Positions 36,495-45,589 of a DNA stretch of 64,000 nucleotides are shown piece by piece. The notes beneath the pieces were generated by a model. It was given only the letters and a program-made list of their open reading frames with translations. It was not told the DNA's origin and did not search any database. This stretch comes from Treponema sp. UBA937 (lineage in GTDB: Bacteria > Spirochaetota > Spirochaetia > Treponematales > Breznakiellaceae): positions 25,947 through 89,946 of the forward strand of contig DBDH01000099.1 of assembly GCA_002293455.1 (NCBI GenBank), in the 5' to 3' direction. The translations under genes and the position numbers were made by a program. The number at the start of each line of letters is the position of its first letter. Positions within the stretch are counted from its first letter, which is position 1.

Positions 36495-37208
36495 GTGAAT
36501 ATACATCACTTTTTTCGGGAAATGATTTTTCCCGGCGGCTGCGGAATCTGCGGGAACATGCTGGTTTCGGGAGAAGAAGCGTATTGGGGGCTCTGCGCGG
36601 TATGCAGGCAGAAACTGGATTATTCCCTTGAAGACCGGTGTTCAGTCTGCGGAAGGCCTCTTATCTCGGAAATCGATATATGTATGCATTGCAGGGATTC
36701 CGAAAGCGAAGGTACAAAATTTCTCGACGCGATGACGGCGTTATATCCCTACACCGGCATATACAGGCAGCTTTTGGCTTCGTATAAGTTCAAACAATAC
36801 AAACAGCTTTCCCATTTCCTGGCGTCAAAACTTATCGAAACAGGGAGAGAACTCAGGATGAAATGCAAGGATACGCTGACCTGGGTTCCGGTTCCTCCGC
36901 GTCCCGGTAAGATTAAGCGCCGCGGCTGGGATCAAATTGATTATCTTGCTGAAAACATAAAAAAAGACAAGGATGTTTCTGTCAGCAAATGTCTCAAAAG
37001 GCTTAATTCCAGAGCACAGAAAACGTTGAACCGAAACGAACGGCTTTTAAATGTAAAAGAGCAGATTATCTGTCTGGAGAAAGCTCCGAAAAATGCCCTT
37101 GTTTTTGACGATGTCGTTACCACAGGCGCGACACTGGAAGCCTGCGCCGAAGCCTTAAAAAAAGCCGGTACAGAACAGGTATTCGCTGTCTGCCTGTTTT
37201 ATGATTAG
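36495..37208 (+). CDS. ComF family phosphoribosyltransferase-like protein
   Basis: A 237-residue protein with N-terminal zinc-binding pairs of cysteines (CGICGNML, CAVCRQKL, CSVCGRPL and CMHC). The middle has YKFKQYKQLSHFLASKL and the segment WVPVPPRPGKIKRRGWDQ. The PRPP-loop is ALVFDDVVTTGATLEACAEALK. ComF proteins support DNA uptake or related work; the exact reaction is unknown. It starts at GTG 36495, since ATG 36493 hits a stop at once. No other competence genes lie nearby. Confidence 0.85.
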   Translation: MNIHHFFREMIFPGGCGICGNMLVSGEEAYWGLCAVCRQKLDYSLEDRCSVCGRPLISEIDICMHCRDSESEGTKFLDAMTALYPYTGIYRQLLASYKFKQYKQLSHFLASKLIETGRELRMKCKDTLTWVPVPPRPGKIKRRGWDQIDYLAENIKKDKDVSVSKCLKRLNSRAQKTLNRNERLLNVKEQIICLEKAPKNALVFDDVVTTGATLEACAEALKKAGTEQVFAVCLFYD

Positions 37209-37260
37209 TTGTATTGAATGTTAAAAAAACATTATACTTTTCTCATAAGGGTAAATCATT

Positions 37261-37677
37261 TTGAGTTTTAAAAAAATAGCGTTATTTTCCATCGGATGTT
37301 TGAGCATCGTTCTTGGGACCTTGGGCATTTTTCTTCCTGTATTGCCAACAACTCCTCTTGTTTTGCTTGCGGGTATTTGTTTTTCGGCAAGTTCTCCCAA
37401 AATATATGCCCTTATCAAAAAAAGTACATTCTTTGGTTCCTACATCGAAAATTACCGGAATAAAACCGGCGTTCCTCTGCACGTAAAAATAAAATCTATC
37501 ATTTCGATGTGGATACTTCTGGCTGTTTCAGCTTTTTTCATGAACAAGACCTGGGCTTATATCGTTTTTCCGCTTATCGGAACATCGGTAACCATTCACA
37601 TTCTCCTGCTTAGAACACAAAAAAGCGAAAAAAAACCAATCGGCGATCCCAAAAATATACGGCAAGAATTTCGGTAG
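37261..37677 (+). CDS. DUF454 family inner-membrane protein (YbaN-like)
   Basis: This 138-residue protein matches DUF454. A first hydrophobic hairpin has GTLGIFLPVLPTTPLVLLAGICFSA; then comes SSPKIYALIKKSTFFGSYIENY; then two more membrane segments (ISMWILLAVSAFFM, YIVFPLIGTSVTIHILLL). Start is TTG 37261 after AAGGG. Function unknown. It stops 10 bases from the convergent nrnA-like gene. Confidence 0.8.
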   Translation: MSFKKIALFSIGCLSIVLGTLGIFLPVLPTTPLVLLAGICFSASSPKIYALIKKSTFFGSYIENYRNKTGVPLHVKIKSIISMWILLAVSAFFMNKTWAYIVFPLIGTSVTIHILLLRTQKSEKKPIGDPKNIRQEFR

Positions 37678-37687
37678 TTTTTTCCGC

Positions 37688-38659
37688 TTAAGGCTTCATG
37701 ATCTTTTCAAACGCGTTCAGAATGGCGGACTTTGCTTCTTCGATGGTGCCGGGGAAGTTCATTCCGGACGCGTTCTTATGACCGCCGCCGCCGAAAGAAT
37801 ATGCAATGCGCGAAACATCGACACTGTCGCGGGAACGCAGTCCTACGGAACAGTTTAACGGCGTCTCCTGTTTGATGATAACCATCGCTTCCACGCCGGC
37901 AACGGATTGCAGCAGTTGATAAAGGCTGTCGGAATCACGGTTTTCATATTCGTAGCGCAGGTTGTCTTCATAGCTTTCCGTGCAGATGATCAATTGATTA
38001 TCAAAATAGGATTCCGCGCTTGAGAGAATATTTCCCATCAAAATTCTGGAATCGAGGCTTTTTCCTCCGTACATGTTCAGGAACGTTTTTTTTGGATTGG
38101 CTCCCATGCTGATTAATCGCGCGGCACACGCAAACGTTTCCGCTCCGCGGTCGTCAATATGGCGAAAAAATCCTGTATCGGTACAAAGACCGAAAAAAAG
38201 GAGTTCCGCTTCTTCTTTTGTCGGAGTTTGACGCAAGGCATCAAAAATCGAAAGAATCATATAGGTTACCGACGGAGCTTCAGGATCAAGATAGATGACA
38301 TCTCCGTAAGGATTTCCGGAAGCATGATGATCGATTAACGCCGCCGGAAGTCCTTCGAGTAAAGGACCTAAATCGCCGGTCCTTTCCTTATTGGAACAGT
38401 CAAGAATAAGGACACGGGCACCGGTCCTTTCCGCTCCCGGCACCGTTTCAACAAAAAGGTCTTTATACGGCAATATCTCCGTCCGTTTAAAAGGCCCCGC
38501 CGAACAAGGAATCGCCGTTTTTCCTAAACGTTTCAGAAGAGAGGTCATCACCAACTGGCTTGAAACGCAGTCGCCGTCGGGCTCTTTGTGCCCCGCGACA
38601 AGGAATTTTTTGCCGGAATTGATAAAATCGATTAATGTTTGGGGTACAAACTGGGACAT
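37688..38659 (-). CDS. DHH-family phosphoesterase (NrnA-like oligoribonuclease / pAp phosphatase)
   Basis: The 323-residue protein has the DHH metal motifs. VAGHKEPDGDCVSSQLV gives the first aspartates, VLILDCSNKERTGD the second motif, and AALIDHHASGNPYGD the DHH. GLCTDTGFFRHIDD is the later metal motif. DHHA1 ends with AYSFGGGGHKNASG. NrnA degrades short RNA and 3'-phosphoadenosine 5'-phosphate. It starts at ATG 38659 and lies 12 bases downstream of the M24 peptidase stop. No signal peptide. Confidence 0.88.
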   Translation of the reverse strand: MSQFVPQTLIDFINSGKKFLVAGHKEPDGDCVSSQLVMTSLLKRLGKTAIPCSAGPFKRTEILPYKDLFVETVPGAERTGARVLILDCSNKERTGDLGPLLEGLPAALIDHHASGNPYGDVIYLDPEAPSVTYMILSIFDALRQTPTKEEAELLFFGLCTDTGFFRHIDDRGAETFACAARLISMGANPKKTFLNMYGGKSLDSRILMGNILSSAESYFDNQLIICTESYEDNLRYEYENRDSDSLYQLLQSVAGVEAMVIIKQETPLNCSVGLRSRDSVDVSRIAYSFGGGGHKNASGMNFPGTIEEAKSAILNAFEKIMKP

Positions 38660-38671
38660 TTACAAGATCCT

Positions 38672-39856
38672 TTAAAAAACAGGGTTTGCTTCACACGTTA
38701 ATATGGCGCGCTGCTTTTCTTTTCCGGAAATAACGGCCTTTCCGGCGGTAATATATACATCAATTTCGGTTCTCATGCCGAATTCGGGAAAATAGATGCC
38801 CGGTTCCAGGGAAAAACAGGAACCATCCAAAAGAAGCCGGGAATCCGGAAATTCGACCGAATCGATATTCACTCCCGAACCGTGGCATTCCGTGTCTATT
38901 CCGTGGCCGGTCCGGTGTTTTATTGCCTGTTCGTATCCAAGGTTGATGAGGATTTCCCGGCAATGCTTATCAACCGCCGCCCCTGTGGGCCTTCTTCCCG
39001 CGTCAAGTTCCGATTGAATAAACGCGAATGTTTCATCCCTGGCGGCGGCAAGGTTTTTGAACACGGCTTGTATGTTATTCGGAACATTGCTTCCGAAAAA
39101 ACCAATCCAGGAAATATCGGCATATACCGATCCCGGGGCGCTTTCCTTTGCCCATACATCAAACTGGATAAGGTCTCCTTCCTGAATGAGGCTTCCCTTT
39201 CCGTCTAAATCGTAATGAGGATCGGCGGAATGAATGCCTGATCCCACGATGGGCGGATGATCGGTAACAAGTCCGCGTTTTTTCATGCTCAGAAGCATCA
39301 GTTTCCGGAGATCACCTTCGTACAAAGGACTTTTTTGATGATAGGCTGACCTGGCGGCGTTCCAAACTTCATCAATAATATCATACAACCCGGATGCCGC
39401 TCTCTCATGGCTTGCTATATCACCGTCAGATAACAAGCTTTTAAAGCGCTGAATGAGTCCTCCGGCCGATACCAGTGTGAGGCCCGTTTTTTCGAGGATA
39501 AAGGCCGTTCCCGCGTCCATCAATGAAATGATGGGAATTTCCTCCGATATGTGAACTCCCCAGCGTTTTCCGGCCAGGGGACGCAGTGCATCAATATAAT
39601 CCCGAAGGTTCAAATAATAGACAAGTTTTCCGGGAAGCGTGTCGAGATGATTTGATTCAATGTAAGGAACAATTTTTACAGGATCGCCGTAAGCAGGCAC
39701 CGCGTAAAACCAGCGCCGGGAATTGGTCAAGCCCGAAGGAAGAGAAAGAATATCCTCCGACAGAGGATCCCTGTGTCTGAAACCGGAGAAAAGCCATCCG
39801 TCAAGTTTTTCCTGACGGACGGCGTTCTGAACACGCTCAAGATCAAACGGAGGCAT
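38672..39856 (-). CDS. M24 family metallopeptidase (Xaa-Pro aminopeptidase-like)
   Basis: A 394-residue two-domain creatinase-type fold. The N-terminal domain reaches about residue 160. The C-terminal pita-bread domain holds the ligand set: aspartates in QFDVWA and YADISWIG, histidine in HRTGHGIDTECH, and glutamates in FSLEPGIYFPE and MRTEIDVY. The enzyme would remove an N-terminal residue next to proline. It starts at ATG 39856, where its A overlaps the upstream TAA stop, so translation is coupled. Cytoplasmic. Confidence 0.88.
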   Translation of the reverse strand: MPPFDLERVQNAVRQEKLDGWLFSGFRHRDPLSEDILSLPSGLTNSRRWFYAVPAYGDPVKIVPYIESNHLDTLPGKLVYYLNLRDYIDALRPLAGKRWGVHISEEIPIISLMDAGTAFILEKTGLTLVSAGGLIQRFKSLLSDGDIASHERAASGLYDIIDEVWNAARSAYHQKSPLYEGDLRKLMLLSMKKRGLVTDHPPIVGSGIHSADPHYDLDGKGSLIQEGDLIQFDVWAKESAPGSVYADISWIGFFGSNVPNNIQAVFKNLAAARDETFAFIQSELDAGRRPTGAAVDKHCREILINLGYEQAIKHRTGHGIDTECHGSGVNIDSVEFPDSRLLLDGSCFSLEPGIYFPEFGMRTEIDVYITAGKAVISGKEKQRAILTCEANPVF

Positions 39857-40305
39857 TAAAATTCCAGAATCATCGTTTCAACACCTTCAAAGCGGCTGTC
39901 AATATTGACGCCCAAAGGGATATTTCCCCATGTTTCGTGAGTCACTTCATGGCGGACATAAAGCCGGAGATGGCTGAATTCACCATTCTGGTAAAAAACC
40001 GTAAGATAAGGCCATCTTTTTCCGGAATTCAGGTAAATAAGATCGGCTTTGCCTTCGGGTCCCGAAAACCATTCGAGAGGAATATAAGTTTCACCAAGGC
40101 TGCCTATCCCCTTTCTGTAAAAAACAACATAACCCATCCGATAAGGGTAAATCTTTTCGATGGGAATGTTCACATAAAACATATCAGATTCATGTTCAGG
40201 CGATATTCCGGAACTTCTTTCTGATCCGGCCTCCTGAGCAAAAACCGGAACAGCCGCGGCAAATAATAATACAATTAAAATAATAAAAATCCGGGATGTT
40301 TTCAT
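39856..40305 (-). CDS. Small exported protein, function unknown
   Basis: The 149-residue protein begins with a signal peptide (MKTSRIFIILIVLLFAAAVPVF then AQ) and has no lipobox. The mature part is beta-rich (FYVNIPIEKIYPYRMGYVVFYRKG, then LTVFYQNGEFSHLRLYVRHEV). A strong AAGGAGG precedes the start. Its stop shares a base with the M24 start. It is the first gene of a three-gene operon with the peptidase and phosphoesterase. I do not know its family. Confidence 0.6.
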   Translation of the reverse strand: MKTSRIFIILIVLLFAAAVPVFAQEAGSERSSGISPEHESDMFYVNIPIEKIYPYRMGYVVFYRKGIGSLGETYIPLEWFSGPEGKADLIYLNSGKRWPYLTVFYQNGEFSHLRLYVRHEVTHETWGNIPLGVNIDSRFEGVETMILEF

Positions 40306-40625
40306 ATAAATCCTCCTTGAAAAACATGTTTCCCTGACAAAATCTGCACTTCATTATTTTAATACATTAGAGCAATTTACGCCAGAGCAATTCTTAGGTA
40401 TTTCGCTCGAATTTTGACACAGAGGTGAAATTACACAGAGGTCCCATTATACATGGACCATCATTTTTTATGCCGGGTGACGCGGTAAGCATGAATGACA
40501 GTTTTCTATACCGACCGGTCTATAGTTTAATCGTTTAAGCAACCCGGATTCATGTGCTTATTGCTGTTTCTCATCTGCTTGCTTAATTTCTCCGTTCCCC
40601 TTTATAATGACAAAAGAGGTGAGGA
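40306..40625. other. 320-base intergenic region between divergent units, with two pairs of direct repeats
   Basis: AGAGCAATT is repeated at 40369-40377 and 40384-40392 (period 15). ACACAGAGGT is repeated at 40417-40426 and 40433-40442 (period 16). An 8-base palindrome GACCGGTC lies near 40513. Such spacing, about one and a half helical turns, suits regulator binding. No glycine riboswitch consensus is seen, despite the gcv operon downstream, and no gene is present. Confidence 0.4.
40579..40608 (+). promoter_or_regulatory. Promoter of the glycine cleavage operon
   Basis: TTGCTT (40579-40584) and TATAAT (40603-40608) have an 18-base spacer, and the AGGTGAGG ribosome binding site of gcvT follows. 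The short leader leaves little room for a riboswitch. Confidence 0.55.
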
Positions 40626-41738
40626 GTGAAATCGACATTGCTGCGGGGCTGGCATGAAGCTCATGGCGCCAGATTTGCCCCTTTTGCGGGTTTTGAGATG
40701 CCTATTCAGTATGAAAGCGGCGCGGTAAAAGAGCATCAGCTTTGCAGGCGTTCCGCGGGATTTTTTGATATCGACCATATGGGACAGCTTATCATTTCCG
40801 GAGACGGGGCGGGGGATGCTTTGTCGGCACTGGTATCGAACCGGATTCTTGATATGAAGCCGAATGAAGCCCGTTATGCCCTTTTGCTCAACGAAAACGG
40901 CGGGGTGATAGACGATCTTTTTATTTATAGGATGGAAGAAAGTGAGATCAAAGACGGCTGGTTTGTAGTTCTTAATGCCGGAAACCGCGAGCTTGATATC
41001 GAACATTTTAAGAAGATGCTTCCTCCGCATGTTTCCATGGAAGATGTTTCCGAGCAAACGTATATGATTTCGATTCAAGGTCCGCGCGCGGCAGCATTGA
41101 TCGATGCCGTTTCAGGCGGAGCCCTTTCGTTGCTTTCCCGCGGAAGTATGGGAACCTGTAAGATTATGGGGATTCCCGTCCGCATCGGACGGACCGGCTA
41201 TACCGGAGAAGACGGCGCCGAATTGTTTTATGACGCCTCTTACGCCGCGGAGCTTTGGCAGTTTATGTTGGATGAAGCGGAAAAACGCGGCATTGAAGCC
41301 GGTCCCATAGGGCTTGCCGCGCGGGATTCCCTCCGCTTTGAAGCCGGAATGCCTCTGCACGGTCATGAAATTTCTCCCGCGATAAATCCCATGGAAGCCC
41401 TGCTTTCCTGGGCCTGCGATTTTGAAAAAGATTTTGTCGGCAGGGAAGCCTTGTTAAAGATAAAAGAAAAAGGCCTTGAGCGGAAACTGGTTACACTCAA
41501 TGTGACGGGCGGCGTTCCGAGAGAAGGCTATCCCGTGCTGAATGAACAGAGTGAGAAAATCGGAAGCTGCGTTTCGGGGATGTTCTGTCCGACAACGGGA
41601 ACGTATTCCGCCAACGCCTTTGTTCCGCCCGCTTATGCCAAAGCCGGTACGGCCTTGGCGGTTTCCATCAGAGACAACGCAAAAAGCGCCGTTGTGATAA
41701 AACGGCCTTTATATATTCCGGTGTATAGACGGCTGTAA
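40626..41738 (+). CDS. gcvT: Aminomethyltransferase (glycine cleavage T protein)
   Basis: The 370-residue protein has GcvT features. It opens HEAHGARFAPFAGFEMPIQYE and includes VLNAGNRELDIEHFKK, then GRTGYTGEDGAELF and GLAARDSLRFEAGMPLHGHE. The aspartate in AARDSLR is conserved for folate handling. It transfers the methylene group of aminomethyl-lipoyl-GcvH to tetrahydrofolate, releasing ammonia. It starts at GTG 40626 with AGAGGTGAGG just ahead. It is first in the operon with gcvH, gcvPA and gcvPB. Confidence 0.95.
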   Translation: MKSTLLRGWHEAHGARFAPFAGFEMPIQYESGAVKEHQLCRRSAGFFDIDHMGQLIISGDGAGDALSALVSNRILDMKPNEARYALLLNENGGVIDDLFIYRMEESEIKDGWFVVLNAGNRELDIEHFKKMLPPHVSMEDVSEQTYMISIQGPRAAALIDAVSGGALSLLSRGSMGTCKIMGIPVRIGRTGYTGEDGAELFYDASYAAELWQFMLDEAEKRGIEAGPIGLAARDSLRFEAGMPLHGHEISPAINPMEALLSWACDFEKDFVGREALLKIKEKGLERKLVTLNVTGGVPREGYPVLNEQSEKIGSCVSGMFCPTTGTYSANAFVPPAYAKAGTALAVSIRDNAKSAVVIKRPLYIPVYRRL

Positions 41739-41857
41739 AAACTCGGTCAGATTTTTACAGCCGCCATAGAGAATTTTTTATTTCATAATTATGACGAAAT
41801 AAAAAATTCTCTCAAGTACATTTGAAGAAAACTTTTAAAAACTGAAGTTTTTAAAAG
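41731..41857 (+). repeat. Three perfect inverted repeats in the gcvT-gcvH gap
   Basis: Repeat 1 has 11-base arms GGCTGTAAAAA (41731-41741) and TTTTTACAGCC (41752-41762), overlapping the gcvT stop. Repeat 2 has 17-base arms AGAGAATTTTTTATTTC (41768-41784) and its complement (41796-41812). Repeat 3 has 12-base arms CTTTTAAAAACT (41832-41843) and AGTTTTTAAAAG (41846-41857). None is followed by a classic T run, though A+T content is high. They could protect or process the mRNA. Confidence 0.65.
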
Positions 41858-41877
41858 ATAACAATCAGGAGAGCAAA

Positions 41878-42258
41878 ATGAAACTTGATCAAGACGCCCG
41901 TTATACAGAATCCCACGAATGGATCCGCAAAGACGGCGATGAATTTGTTATCGGTATTTCAGATCACGCGCAGCACAGTTTGGGGGACATCGTGTTTGTT
42001 GATCTTCCCAAAGCCGGAGCGGTTTTAGCGGCAAAGGCGGCATTCGGCGTGATTGAATCCACAAAAGCGGCGAGCGATATTTACATGCCCGTGGCGGGGA
42101 AGGTCAGCGCAGTCAATGAAGCGTTGGCAGATAGTCCCGACTTAATCAACAAAGATTGTTACAACGAAGGGTGGATTATCAGAATTGTTCCCGATAACAT
42201 GGATGATTGTAACAAACTTCTCTCGGCAGAAGATTACGGGAAATTTTCGGGAGAATAA
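41878..42258 (+). CDS. gcvH: Glycine cleavage system H protein
   Basis: This 126-residue protein has the H-protein lipoyl motif FGVIESTKAASDIYMPVAG, where the lysine carries lipoic acid. It starts YTESHEWIRKDGDEFVIGIS, the usual head. It shuttles the aminomethyl group between GcvP and GcvT. AGGAG lies 6 bases before the ATG. Its stop TAA overlaps the A of the gcvPA start (TAATG). The three hairpins lie just upstream. Confidence 0.95.
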   Translation: MKLDQDARYTESHEWIRKDGDEFVIGISDHAQHSLGDIVFVDLPKAGAVLAAKAAFGVIESTKAASDIYMPVAGKVSAVNEALADSPDLINKDCYNEGWIIRIVPDNMDDCNKLLSAEDYGKFSGE

Positions 42259-43586
42259 TGGTGCCGTACATTCCAACGACAGATTCCCAGAAAATGGAAA
42301 TGCTCAAGAAATTGGGACTCAATTCGATAGAAGAACTGTTTGAAGATATTCCAAAGGATCTGCGCTTCCCGCCTGTCAATATTGATGAAGGGCTGAGTGA
42401 AACGGAAGTTCTGTGTGTTATGCGGGAGCTGGCGGAAAAAAATGTTCACGCGGATCAATGCACATGGTTTTTAGGCGCGGGGGCTTATGATCATTTTATT
42501 CCGTCCGCGGTCGGAGCGCTTTCAAGCAGGGGAGAATTTCTTACAAGTTACACTCCGTATCAGCCGGAAGTAAGCCAGGGAACCTTGCAGGCAATTTTTG
42601 AATATCAGAGTATGATATGCGAGCTTACCGGCATGGATGTTGTAAACGCCAGTCATTACGACGGTGCGGCGGCATTAGCGGAAGCTGTTTTGATGGCGGC
42701 AAGAATCAGCGATGAGAAAAAGCTGATTTTTATTCCCGAAGGGCTCAATCCCGAATATAAAGCCGTGATAAAAACGTATCTTGCCGCGTTTCCGGTAACG
42801 CTTGAAGAATATAACGCTTCACCGAAAGAAGCGGCATTAGCGGCGGGAAACAATCTTGCCGCGGTGATCGCGTCTTATCCCGATTTTTTCGGCATCATTC
42901 CCGATTTGGACGGAGCGGCGGAAGCGGTTCACGAAAAGGGCGGACTTTTTATCGTTCATGCCGACCCTATCATGCTGGGGCTGTTTAAAAGTCCCGGTGT
43001 TTTCGGCGCCGATATTGTTACCGCCGAAGGGCAAAGTCTGGGAAACGAACTGAGTTACGGCGGCCCGTATCTTGGAATCATGGCGGTTACGTCAAGTTTG
43101 ATGCGGCGGATTCCGGGACGCATTGCGGGCCTTACCGCCGACACACAGGGACGGCGGGGCTTTGTGCTGACGCTTGCCGCGAGGGAGCAGCATATCCGGC
43201 GGGAAAAAGCGGTTTCCAATATTTGTTCTAATCAGGGGCTGGCGGCGCTTAGGGCCTGCATCTACCTTTGTCTTATGGGAAAGAACGGATTGCGGCATTG
43301 CGCGGAATTGTGCTGGAACCGCTCTCATTACGCGGCAAAACAAATCGCGTCAATTCCCGGCTGTAAAATTGCGGAAGGAACTTTTTTCAAGGAGTTTGCC
43401 GTTACGCTGCCCTGCAACGCGGAAGTTTTGGCGGAAAAACTTTTCGAGAAAAAGATTGTTCCGGGTTTCCCCTTATCAAGATATTTCCCTGACAGGCCGA
43501 ACGATCTTTTAATTTGTGTTACCGAGAAAAATTCTAAAAACGATATTGACGCTTTGGTGTCGGCAATCCGGGAGGCCGTAAAATGA
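42258..43586 (+). CDS. gcvPA: Glycine dehydrogenase (decarboxylating) subunit 1
   Basis: This 442-residue protein matches the N-terminal half of GcvP in the split form. It opens with YIPTTDSQKMEMLKKLG, has FLGAGAYDHFIPSAV, and SFLTSYTPYQPEVSQGTLQ-type segments. It pairs with GcvPB to decarboxylate glycine and transfer the aminomethyl group to GcvH. It starts at ATG 42258 coupled to gcvH and overlaps gcvPB by ATGA. The active-site lysine is in the partner. Confidence 0.95.
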   Translation: MVPYIPTTDSQKMEMLKKLGLNSIEELFEDIPKDLRFPPVNIDEGLSETEVLCVMRELAEKNVHADQCTWFLGAGAYDHFIPSAVGALSSRGEFLTSYTPYQPEVSQGTLQAIFEYQSMICELTGMDVVNASHYDGAAALAEAVLMAARISDEKKLIFIPEGLNPEYKAVIKTYLAAFPVTLEEYNASPKEAALAAGNNLAAVIASYPDFFGIIPDLDGAAEAVHEKGGLFIVHADPIMLGLFKSPGVFGADIVTAEGQSLGNELSYGGPYLGIMAVTSSLMRRIPGRIAGLTADTQGRRGFVLTLAAREQHIRREKAVSNICSNQGLAALRACIYLCLMGKNGLRHCAELCWNRSHYAAKQIASIPGCKIAEGTFFKEFAVTLPCNAEVLAEKLFEKKIVPGFPLSRYFPDRPNDLLICVTEKNSKNDIDALVSAIREAVK

Positions 43587-45064
43587 AAAACCTCGAAACG
43601 CCTTTGGTATTTGAAATGAGCGTCTCCGGGCGGCAGGGAGTTTCTCTTCCTAAACACGATGTTGAAGAAACAGCTCTTCCGCAACATCTTCTCCGTGAAA
43701 ATCTTGATCTGCCGGAATTGGACGAGCTTTCTGTGGTCCGTCATTTTACGAATCTGTCGCAAAAAAACTTTTCCGTTGACGGACAGTTCTATCCGCTTGG
43801 CTCCTGCACCATGAAGTATAATCCCAAGATGAACGAAGAAGCCGCCGCTATGCCGGGATTCCGCCGCACGCATCCTCTTTTGCCGGAATCTATGACGCAA
43901 GGTTCTTTGGAACTAATGTATAAGCTGCAGGAATCCTTAAAGGAAATTACAGGATTTACCGGGTTCAGTCTTCAGCCCGCGGCGGGGGCTCACGGGGAAC
44001 TTACCGGCATACTGATGATAAAAGCCTATCATCAATCCAAGGGAGATGCAAAACGGGTCCGTGTTCTAATTCCGGATTCGGCTCACGGAACGAATCCGGC
44101 AACTTGCAGCATGGCGGGATTCATCGCGGAAACGATTCCGTCAGATGAAACGGGAGCGGTAAAGCTCGACGCACTGCGTGAAGCGTGTTCCGGAGAAAAG
44201 GCGGAAACGCTTGCGGGACTTATGATTACAAATCCCAGCACGCTTGGATTGTTTGAGCGGAACATTCAGGAAATTATCGGTATTGTTCATGAAGCGGGCG
44301 GTCTTGTTTACGGAGACGGCGCGAACATGAACGCGCTCATTGGGATTGTGAAACCCGGCGAATTGGGCTTTGATGTGATGCACCTGAACCTGCACAAAAC
44401 GTTTTCCACTCCCCACGGCGGCGGCGGTCCCGGTTCGGGTGCCGTTGGAGCAGGTCCGTTGCTGGAAGATTTTCTTCCGGGTCCTATTATCGTGGAAAAA
44501 GAAGGAGACGCTTACGCGTTTGTGACGCCTCTAAAAAGCATAGGCCGGGTAAAATCTTTCAACGGTAATTTTTCTGTTCTTGTGAAAACATTCGCTTACA
44601 TTCTCAGTCTTGGATCAAAGGGAATAAGGCGGGCGGCGGAATACGCGGTGCTCAACGCGAATTATTTAAAAGCCTTGATAAAAGATAATTACCCGGCGGC
44701 TTACGGCGAAGGCCGTCCGTGTATGCACGAGTTTGCATCTTCTCCCAATTTGGGAAACGATGTGCACACTTTGGATATTGCCAAGCGCCTTATCGATTAT
44801 GGTTTCCATCCGCCTACCATTTATTTTCCGTTGATTGTAAAAGAATCGCTGATGATTGAACCGACGGAAACCGAAAGTAAAGAAACGCTGGAGGCCTTTG
44901 CCGAAGCCTTGAATGTCATCGCGGAAGAAGCGAAAACCAATCCTGAGCTTCTGAAAGCTGCTCCGCATGATACTCCTGTGAGCAGATTGGATGAAACAAC
45001 GGCGGCACGGAAACCGGTTCTCTGTTGGAGAATGTTGATAAAAAACTGCGAACAGGCAGTTTAA
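43583..45064 (+). CDS. gcvPB: Glycine dehydrogenase (decarboxylating) subunit 2
   Basis: The 493-residue subunit carries the pyridoxal phosphate lysine in MHLNLHKTFSTPHGGGGPGSG. It opens FEMSVSGRQGVSLPKHDVEE and has LGSCTMKYNPKMNEE and AHGTNPATCSMAGF. It ends with the usual split-P C-terminus. Together with GcvPA it is the P protein. ATGA overlap couples it to gcvPA. No lpdA (L protein) lies in the window. Confidence 0.96.
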   Translation: MKNLETPLVFEMSVSGRQGVSLPKHDVEETALPQHLLRENLDLPELDELSVVRHFTNLSQKNFSVDGQFYPLGSCTMKYNPKMNEEAAAMPGFRRTHPLLPESMTQGSLELMYKLQESLKEITGFTGFSLQPAAGAHGELTGILMIKAYHQSKGDAKRVRVLIPDSAHGTNPATCSMAGFIAETIPSDETGAVKLDALREACSGEKAETLAGLMITNPSTLGLFERNIQEIIGIVHEAGGLVYGDGANMNALIGIVKPGELGFDVMHLNLHKTFSTPHGGGGPGSGAVGAGPLLEDFLPGPIIVEKEGDAYAFVTPLKSIGRVKSFNGNFSVLVKTFAYILSLGSKGIRRAAEYAVLNANYLKALIKDNYPAAYGEGRPCMHEFASSPNLGNDVHTLDIAKRLIDYGFHPPTIYFPLIVKESLMIEPTETESKETLEAFAEALNVIAEEAKTNPELLKAAPHDTPVSRLDETTAARKPVLCWRMLIKNCEQAV

Positions 45065-45115
45065 TGAAATAAGAAATTAATTATTTTAGAAACTTACATT
45101 AAAGGAGTATACCTT

Positions 45116-45589
45116 ATGTCCGATAGCATGAATCCTTATGAAAGTCCCAGGACGGAATTACAGGAACAGAGAGCCGGGGAATCGTTTGGAGTCGTCACGG
45201 AGCCGATGATTGCATCGATGAAGCAGTCATCATCGTGGATAAAATTCATCGCAATATATGGGTATATATGCGCCGGTATCACTATTGTGTACGGAGTCGT
45301 GTCCGCATTTTCGACGTCTTTTATCAGTTATAGTTGGTGGGATCCAATTTTTAGTGTTCTTATAGGATTTTTTATCATCATTACAGGCATTGTTATTATT
45401 GTTCCGTTACGTTTTCTTTACAACTTTGGATCAAAAATGAACAGCTATGTGCAGACAAATAACGCAAGCTCTTTGGAACTTGCGTTTAAGAACAATAAAT
45501 CTTTCTGGAAATTCTGCGGGATTCTTATGATCATTTCTCTTGCGTTCATTCCAGTATCATTAATTATTATGGGGATTTTATATGTCTGA
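45116..45589 (+). CDS. DUF5362-like membrane protein, copy 1
   Basis: The 157-residue protein opens MSDSMNPYESPRTELQEQ. This NPYESP-type head is common in small membrane proteins of this kind. Two membrane helices follow (IAIYGYICAGITIVYGVVSAF and VLIGFFIIITGIVIIVPLRFL). Then comes the family segment LYNFGSKMNSYVQTNNASSLELAFKNNKSFWKF, followed by a third hydrophobic run. It looks like DUF5362. Strong AAGGAG precedes it, 51 bases after gcvPB. It overlaps the next gene by 8 bases. Function unknown. Confidence 0.75.
   Translation: MSDSMNPYESPRTELQEQRAGESFGVVTEPMIASMKQSSSWIKFIAIYGYICAGITIVYGVVSAFSTSFISYSWWDPIFSVLIGFFIIITGIVIIVPLRFLYNFGSKMNSYVQTNNASSLELAFKNNKSFWKFCGILMIISLAFIPVSLIIMGILYV

Noticed and set aside
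40306..40625. Glycine riboswitch before gcvT
   Set aside because: None of the conserved riboswitch segments is visible and the promoter is only about 18 bases from the start codon.
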